From: SIG607 sp036307305
GTDB taxonomy: Bacteria; Bacillota; Clostridia; Oscillospirales; Acutalibacteraceae
Assembly: GCA_036307305.1 (NCBI GenBank)
Contig: JAXJXV010000008.1
Location: 77,045-141,044 of the forward strand
Direction: 5' to 3'
DNA length: 64,000 nucleotides
The notes beneath the pieces were generated by a model. The model saw nothing but the letters and a program-made list of their open reading frames with translations, ran no database searches and was not told the origin of the DNA. Both the position numbers and the translations under genes were made by a program. The stretch's first letter is position 1. Every line of letters begins with the position of its first letter. Positions 59,777 to 64,000 of this stretch are shown here, in pieces.

Positions 59777-60415
59777 CTGATCCCAACGAAAGAAGAATGG
59801 AATAGGGCTTTGTGCGAGCGACACGGAGAGGAGCTACAAAAGAAATTTTCGTCAGCAACGGTAGCCGTGTGCGGTCTTGGCGGTCTCGGCTCTAATATTG
59901 CCATATCTCTTGCCCGTGCCGGTATTGGTAAACTAATTCTCATTGACTTTGACCGTGTGGATATTACCAATCTGCACCGACAGCAGTATAAAGCGAATCA
60001 GATTGGGATGAACAAGACGGATGCCTTGCGAGATGATCTTTTAGAGATCGCTCCGTATGTTGCTATTGAAACGCATACCGAAAGAGTTGCAGAAGAAAAC
60101 GCCGCTCATCTGCTACAAGGTGCAGATATTATATGCGAAGCCTTTGACGTCGCAGAATGTAAAGCGATGCTTACTAATCTTGTGTTTGAAACAATGCCGG
60201 ACAAGTTTCTTGTAGCTGCGTCGGGTATGGCGGGATTTGGTAGTGCAAACACCATTAGGACACGAAAGGTTATGAGCCGGTTTTATCTGTGTGGCGACGA
60301 GCGAAGTGACGTGCAATTGGAAGGAAGCCTTGTTGCTTCCCGTGTTATGCTCTGTGCTGCTCATCAAGCCCATACCGTACTCAGAATTCTTGCAGAACAA
60401 TTTGAAACTGAATGA
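59777..60415 (+). CDS. thiF: ThiS adenylyltransferase ThiF
   Basis: About 212-residue E1-like enzyme that adenylates the ThiS C-terminus. Nucleotide motif VCGLGGLGSNIA (about residue 35), LIDFDRVDITNLHRQQY and a short C-terminal part without the CxxC zinc pair, as in other compact Firmicute ThiF proteins. The start is unusual: the strong ribosome site GGGAGGTGG (59763-59771) points to CTG at 59777 (then I-P-T-K-E-E-W), while in-frame GTG 59768 and TTG 59759 lie inside or before that site. Confidence 0.9.
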   Translation: MIPTKEEWNRALCERHGEELQKKFSSATVAVCGLGGLGSNIAISLARAGIGKLILIDFDRVDITNLHRQQYKANQIGMNKTDALRDDLLEIAPYVAIETHTERVAEENAAHLLQGADIICEAFDVAECKAMLTNLVFETMPDKFLVAASGMAGFGSANTIRTRKVMSRFYLCGDERSDVQLEGSLVASRVMLCAAHQAHTVLRILAEQFETE

Positions 60416-60431
60416 AAGAAGGAAATAAAAA

Positions 60432-61202
60432 ATGAACAATGACAAGCTAATTATTGGAGGACACGAATTTAACTCTCGTTTTATTCTTGGCTCCGGTAAG
60501 TATTCTATGAAGCTGATTGAAGCCGCTGTAAAGGATGCAGGTGCTGAGATCATCACCCTTGCGGTTCGCCGTGCAAACACCAAAGAACAGGAAAGCATTC
60601 TCGATTACATCCCTGAAGGGATCACCTTGCTTCCTAACACCAGCGGTGCAAGAAATGCGGAGGAAGCTGTGCGCATTGCACGTCTTGCCCGTGAGCTTGG
60701 CTGTGGTAATTTCGTAAAAATTGAAATTATGCGTGACTCCAAGTATTTGCTTCCTGACAATCAGGAAACCATTAAGGCAACCGAGATTCTTGCCAAAGAA
60801 GGCTTTGTGGTTATGCCATATATGTATCCCGATCTGAATGTTGCCCGTGACCTTGTGAATGCCGGCGCTGCTTCCGTTATGCCTTTGGCTTCTCCCATCG
60901 GTTCTAATAAAGGACTTGCAACGAAAGAGTTTATTCAGATCCTTATTGACGAAATCGACCTGCCTATCATTGTGGATGCAGGTATTGGCAGACCTTCGCA
61001 GGCTTGTGAAGCAATGGAAATGGGTGCCGCCGCTATTATGGCTAACACCGCCCTTGCAACTGCAGGTGACCTTCCTATGATGGCTTCTGCTTTCAAGAAT
61101 GCCATCGAAGCTGGCCGTAAGGCATACCTTTCCGGTCTTGGCAGAGTACTGACGAGAGGCGCATCTGCATCCGATCCTCTTACCGGTTTCTTGCGTGATT
61201 AA
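60432..61202 (+). CDS. thiG: Thiazole synthase ThiG
   Basis: 256-residue TIM-barrel enzyme that joins ThiS thiocarboxylate, dehydroglycine and deoxyxylulose 5-phosphate into the thiazole. Landmarks: FILGSGKYS (with the Schiff-base lysine region further on, VKIEIMRD), LLPNTSGAR, VMPLASPIGSNKGL and VDAGIGRPSQACEAMEMGAAAIMANTAL. Full length. ATG 60432 is 16 bases after thiF. Confidence 0.97.
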   Translation: MNNDKLIIGGHEFNSRFILGSGKYSMKLIEAAVKDAGAEIITLAVRRANTKEQESILDYIPEGITLLPNTSGARNAEEAVRIARLARELGCGNFVKIEIMRDSKYLLPDNQETIKATEILAKEGFVVMPYMYPDLNVARDLVNAGAASVMPLASPIGSNKGLATKEFIQILIDEIDLPIIVDAGIGRPSQACEAMEMGAAAIMANTALATAGDLPMMASAFKNAIEAGRKAYLSGLGRVLTRGASASDPLTGFLRD

Positions 61203-61213
61203 GAGGTAAGCTA

Positions 61214-62467
61214 ATGGAAAATCAATTTTTTGTAGATTCGGAGCATTTGTCCCCCGAGGCACTTGCCAAAAAACATCGTCTTGAAACCGATCCGTCTTCC
61301 CGAAAGAACCATATGGAATATCTGCCGGGGATGGAAGTGATCGAATCGGATGTGTGTGCAAATGTTATGGCGCAGATGAACTCCTACGATTATTCAAAAT
61401 ACACAGCCGCTGACGTAAAGGCAGCTTTGAAGCACGAAACCTGCACGATAGAAGACCTCAAAGCGCTTCTTTCTCCTGCGGCAGAGCCGTTCCTTGAGCA
61501 GATGGCACAGAGAGCACGACTTGAAACAAGCAAGCACTTTGGCAACACTGTATATCTGTTCACTCCTCTTTACATAGCCAATTACTGCGAGAATTATTGT
61601 GTGTATTGTGGGTTCAACTGCTACAACCATATTAAGCGGATGAAGCTTAGTATGGAACAGATTGAAAAAGAGATGAAGGTCATTGCTGACAGCGGTATGG
61701 AGGAAATACTTATTCTTACCGGTGAAAGCAGAGGTCAGAGCAATGTGGAATATATCGGTGAAGCCTGTAAATTAGCACGCAAGTATTTCCGTATGGTCGG
61801 TCTTGAGATCTATCCCGTTAATACCGATGAATACAAGTATCTCCACGAGTGTGGAGCTGACTATGTAACGGTATTCCAAGAGACCTATGATACTGATAAA
61901 TATGAACAGCTTCACTTGCTCGGGCACAAGCGTGTGTGGCCGTATCGCTTTGATGCACAGGAAAGAGCACTTCGTGGAGGTATGCGCGGTGTTGCATTCT
62001 CGGCTTTGCTTGGACTCTCCGACTTCCGTAAGGATGCTTTAGCAAGTGCGTTGCACGTTTACTATTTGCAGAGAAAGTATCCTCATGCTGAAATGTCGCT
62101 CTCTTGCCCAAGACTCAGACCCATTATCAATAACGACAAGATCAATCCCTTGGATGTTCACGAAAAGCAGCTTTGTCAGGTGCTTTGCGCCTACCGTATT
62201 TTCTTACCTTTCGTTGGAATTACTGTATCTTCCCGTGAGAGTGCCGAGTTCAGAAATGGTATTGTAAAAATTGCGGCAACCAAGGTCTCCGCAGGCGTTT
62301 CAACCGGCATCGGCGATCACGAAAGCAAATATACGGGTAAAGAATCCGATGAAGTACAGGGCGACGAGCAGTTTGAGATCGACGATAACCGAAGTCTTGA
62401 TAAGATGTATAAGGATATTGCAGAGGAAGGTCTGCAACCGGTTCTAAATGACTATTTGTATGTGTGA
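61214..62467 (+). CDS. thiH: 2-iminoacetate synthase ThiH
   Basis: 417-residue radical SAM enzyme that splits tyrosine to make dehydroglycine for the thiazole; it indicates the anaerobic, oxygen-sensitive branch (no ThiO). Cluster motif CENYCVYCGF (about residue 127) is intact, as is the C-terminal EQFEIDDNRSLDKM region. ATG 61214 lies 11 bases after thiG. Confidence 0.97.
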   Translation: MENQFFVDSEHLSPEALAKKHRLETDPSSRKNHMEYLPGMEVIESDVCANVMAQMNSYDYSKYTAADVKAALKHETCTIEDLKALLSPAAEPFLEQMAQRARLETSKHFGNTVYLFTPLYIANYCENYCVYCGFNCYNHIKRMKLSMEQIEKEMKVIADSGMEEILILTGESRGQSNVEYIGEACKLARKYFRMVGLEIYPVNTDEYKYLHECGADYVTVFQETYDTDKYEQLHLLGHKRVWPYRFDAQERALRGGMRGVAFSALLGLSDFRKDALASALHVYYLQRKYPHAEMSLSCPRLRPIINNDKINPLDVHEKQLCQVLCAYRIFLPFVGITVSSRESAEFRNGIVKIAATKVSAGVSTGIGDHESKYTGKESDEVQGDEQFEIDDNRSLDKMYKDIAEEGLQPVLNDYLYV

Positions 62468-62476
62468 GGTAAGAGA

Positions 62477-63112
62477 ATGAAAAAGTTTGACCCAAGTTTA
62501 TATTTTATAACCGACAGCACGAACTACACTGAGGAAGAATTCCTTTATCGTGTTGAAGAAGCATTAAAAGGAGGAGCAACCCTTCTTCAGCTTCGTGAGA
62601 AGAACAAGAGTACCAGAGAGTATATTGAGCTTGCAGAGAAGGTACACGCTATCGCAAAACGTTACAACGTGCCGCTGATTATTGACGACCGTGTGGATGT
62701 TGCTCTCGCTATTGATGCAGAAGGTGTTCATGTGGGAGCTGAGGATATGCCCATTGCAACGGCAAGAAAACTGATGGGCGAAGATAAGATCGTAGGCGCA
62801 ACGGCAAAGACTGTTCCTTGGGCAAAGGAAGCCTACGAACAGGGCGCTGACTATCTTGGTGTGGGTGCGATCTATCCTACCACGACCAAAGTAAAGACCG
62901 TTTTGACTTCTACCGATACACTTCGGGATATTTGCAATGCTGTGCCGATTCCTGCAAATGCCATCGGCGGTCTGAATAAGGATAACATTGACGTTCTTGC
63001 AGGCATTCCCATTGCCGGCATTTGTGTGGTATCTGCCATTATGAAAGCGGATGACCCTAAGACTGCAGCCGAGGAATTGAAAGCAAGAGCGCAGGAGCTT
63101 GGCTTATGCTAA
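62477..63112 (+). CDS. thiE: Thiamine-phosphate synthase ThiE
   Basis: 211-residue TIM-barrel enzyme that couples the thiazole and HMP pyrophosphate to form thiamine phosphate. Landmarks: TLLQLREKN, LIIDDRVDVALAIDAEGVHVGAEDMP, YLGVGAIYPTTTK and AIGGLN. Full length; overlaps the following HAD gene by 7 bases. Confidence 0.96.
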   Translation: MKKFDPSLYFITDSTNYTEEEFLYRVEEALKGGATLLQLREKNKSTREYIELAEKVHAIAKRYNVPLIIDDRVDVALAIDAEGVHVGAEDMPIATARKLMGEDKIVGATAKTVPWAKEAYEQGADYLGVGAIYPTTTKVKTVLTSTDTLRDICNAVPIPANAIGGLNKDNIDVLAGIPIAGICVVSAIMKADDPKTAAEELKARAQELGLC

Positions 63113-63765
63113 AGGGAGCCATCTTCGATTTTGACGGAACACTTTTCGATTCTATGTTCATTTGGGATACCGCAGGAGAAGTCTATCTCCGATCCATCTG
63201 TATAGAGCCGAAGGATGATTTGCAAAAGGTGTTGAAGCCAATGAGCCTTCTGCAATCTGCAACCTATATCCAAGAAAAGTATTCGATTCCGTTAACTATC
63301 GAGGAAATTATGGACGACATTAACCGCACGGTAGAAGATTTTTACTTTCATACGGTACAACCCAAGGAAGGTGTAATTACATTCCTGAAACAGATGAAAG
63401 CGCAAGGAGTCAAAATGTGTATCGCCACCGCAACAGACCGTTATCAAGTGGAAGCAGCATTGAAGCGTTGCGGTATGGAGGCTTACTTTTCTGAAATCTT
63501 TACTTGTACCGATGTGGGTCACGGCAAAGATGAGCCAATCATCTTTCAAAAGGCGTTGGAGCATCTTGGGACAACAAAGGCAGATACAGTTGTCTTTGAG
63601 GATGCTTATCACGCTGCCAAAACAGCAAAGGCTGATGGCTTTACAACCATTGCGGTTTTTGATTCTCACGAGACGAAGCAAGCGGAACTACACTCCGTAT
63701 CGGATTGCTTTATTGAGAACTTTACGCAGATAGAACATTTTTGGAAGTTTGCCAACGGTTTATAA
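63106..63765 (+). CDS. HAD-family phosphatase in the thiamine operon
   Basis: 219-residue hydrolase of the phosphoglycolate-phosphatase/beta-phosphoglucomutase branch. Motif I DFDGTLFDS (8-16), motif II TATDR, motif III GHGKDEPIIFQKAL (Lys) and motif IV VFEDA. A helical cap lies between residues 16 and 80. In this operon it may remove phosphate from thiamine monophosphate or a pathway by-product; that is inference from context. It overlaps thiE by 7 bases. Confidence 0.88.
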   Translation: MLKGAIFDFDGTLFDSMFIWDTAGEVYLRSICIEPKDDLQKVLKPMSLLQSATYIQEKYSIPLTIEEIMDDINRTVEDFYFHTVQPKEGVITFLKQMKAQGVKMCIATATDRYQVEAALKRCGMEAYFSEIFTCTDVGHGKDEPIIFQKALEHLGTTKADTVVFEDAYHAAKTAKADGFTTIAVFDSHETKQAELHSVSDCFIENFTQIEHFWKFANGL

Positions 63766-63848
63766 GCGTAGGCTTCAAGCGGCAGATTGGGGGCACCACC
63801 TTACGCCGCTATACAAAACGATGCTGAAAAACGAAAGGAGTATTTTTT

Positions 63849-64000
63849 ATGAAAATGAAAACAGCATTGACCATTGCAGGAAGCGACTGCAGTGGAGGCG
63901 CCGGTATTCAAGCAGATTTGAAAACAATGACGATGAATGGTGTTTATGCCATGAGAGCGATCACAGCACTTACGGCACAGAACACGACCGGTGTAAGAGG
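63849..64000 (+). CDS. thiD: HMP/HMP-P kinase ThiD, cut by the window end
   Basis: Only the first 50 residues are present. TIAGSDCSGGAGIQADLKTM is the ribokinase-type N-terminus of hydroxymethylpyrimidine kinase, followed by ALTAQNTTGV. ATG 63849 has AAAGGAG 9 bases upstream, 83 bases after the HAD gene. The enzyme phosphorylates HMP to HMP-PP for ThiE. Confidence 0.93.
   Translation, partial: MKMKTALTIAGSDCSGGAGIQADLKTMTMNGVYAMRAITALTAQNTTGVR

Noticed and set aside
59371..59970. Minus-strand 199-codon frame over the TPP riboswitch and thiS
   Set aside because: It lies antisense to a clear riboswitch, thiS and thiF and has no family features.

Overview
The window looks like chromosomal DNA of a low- to mid-GC, anaerobic, endospore-forming Firmicute, most likely an uncultured gut Clostridium relative of the Oscillospiraceae/Ruminococcaceae type. 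The reasons are a dnaA-dnaN-S4-recF-remB-gyrB-gyrA cluster in Firmicute order, spoIIID, a SpoVB-like flippase, an LCP-family enzyme, lipoproteins with Gram-positive lipoboxes, strong AGGAGG-type ribosome sites and plant- or host-glycan enzymes (GH16, GH2 with a GPH symporter). No rRNA is present; there is one tRNA, Arg(ACG).

Layout. 1-7 kb: a small lipoprotein, a small alarmone synthetase, an AI-2E-type permease and a very large secreted GH16 protein. 7-13 kb: a second giant secreted paralogue without the GH16 domain, then a REP-associated (RAYT) transposase. 13-17 kb: SpoVB-like flippase, QueG-like protein, tadA, two parS sites and a CPBP protease. 17-26 kb: the gyrA to dnaA cluster on the minus strand. 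26-33 kb: SLOG and transglutaminase-like proteins, a GH2/GPH sugar operon and a DUF3048 lipoprotein. 33-34.5 kb: spoIIID, tRNA-Arg and an FTR-like/thioredoxin pair. 34.6-49.7 kb: one tightly packed 15-kb operon behind a consensus sigma-A promoter. It encodes two kinase-like proteins, a membrane protein, a zinc-ribbon GTPase, a GAP1-like membrane protein, an FHA protein, FtsW/RodA, a class B PBP and a 1913-residue DUF4011-helicase-nuclease-DUF3320 protein. 49.8-54.8 kb: phosphodiesterase, three small unknown genes, two lipoproteins, an LCP protein and rsmI. 54.9-59.3 kb: mobile DNA (serine recombinase, SWIM protein, XRE regulator, tyrosine integrase). 59.4-64 kb: TPP riboswitch followed by thiS-thiF-thiG-thiH-thiE-HAD-thiD (thiD cut by the window end).

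Two repeat systems run through the first 52 kb. One is a family of about 20 REP-like hairpins in two types (GGGAGGAC/GTCCTCCC and GGGCGGAT/ATCCGCCC), found with a cognate RAYT transposase that carries one copy inside its own reading frame. The other is arrays of the G-rich heptamer TAGGGAN, some of which supply the stop codon of the neighbouring gene. Both are absent from the mobile and thiamine region.

The most promising candidates for an undescribed system are (1) the kinase/GTPase/FHA/FtsW/PBP/helicase operon, which joins a signalling-controlled cell-wall synthase pair to what looks like an anti-phage helicase-nuclease, and (2) an ordered array of eight different hairpins separated by two conserved short spacers at the 3' end of the serine recombinase. 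Gene direction is also notable: nearly every gene from 50 kb down to 15 kb lies on the minus strand, straight through dnaA, and a DnaA-box-bearing intergenic region at 51.1-51.4 kb is a possible alternative origin.
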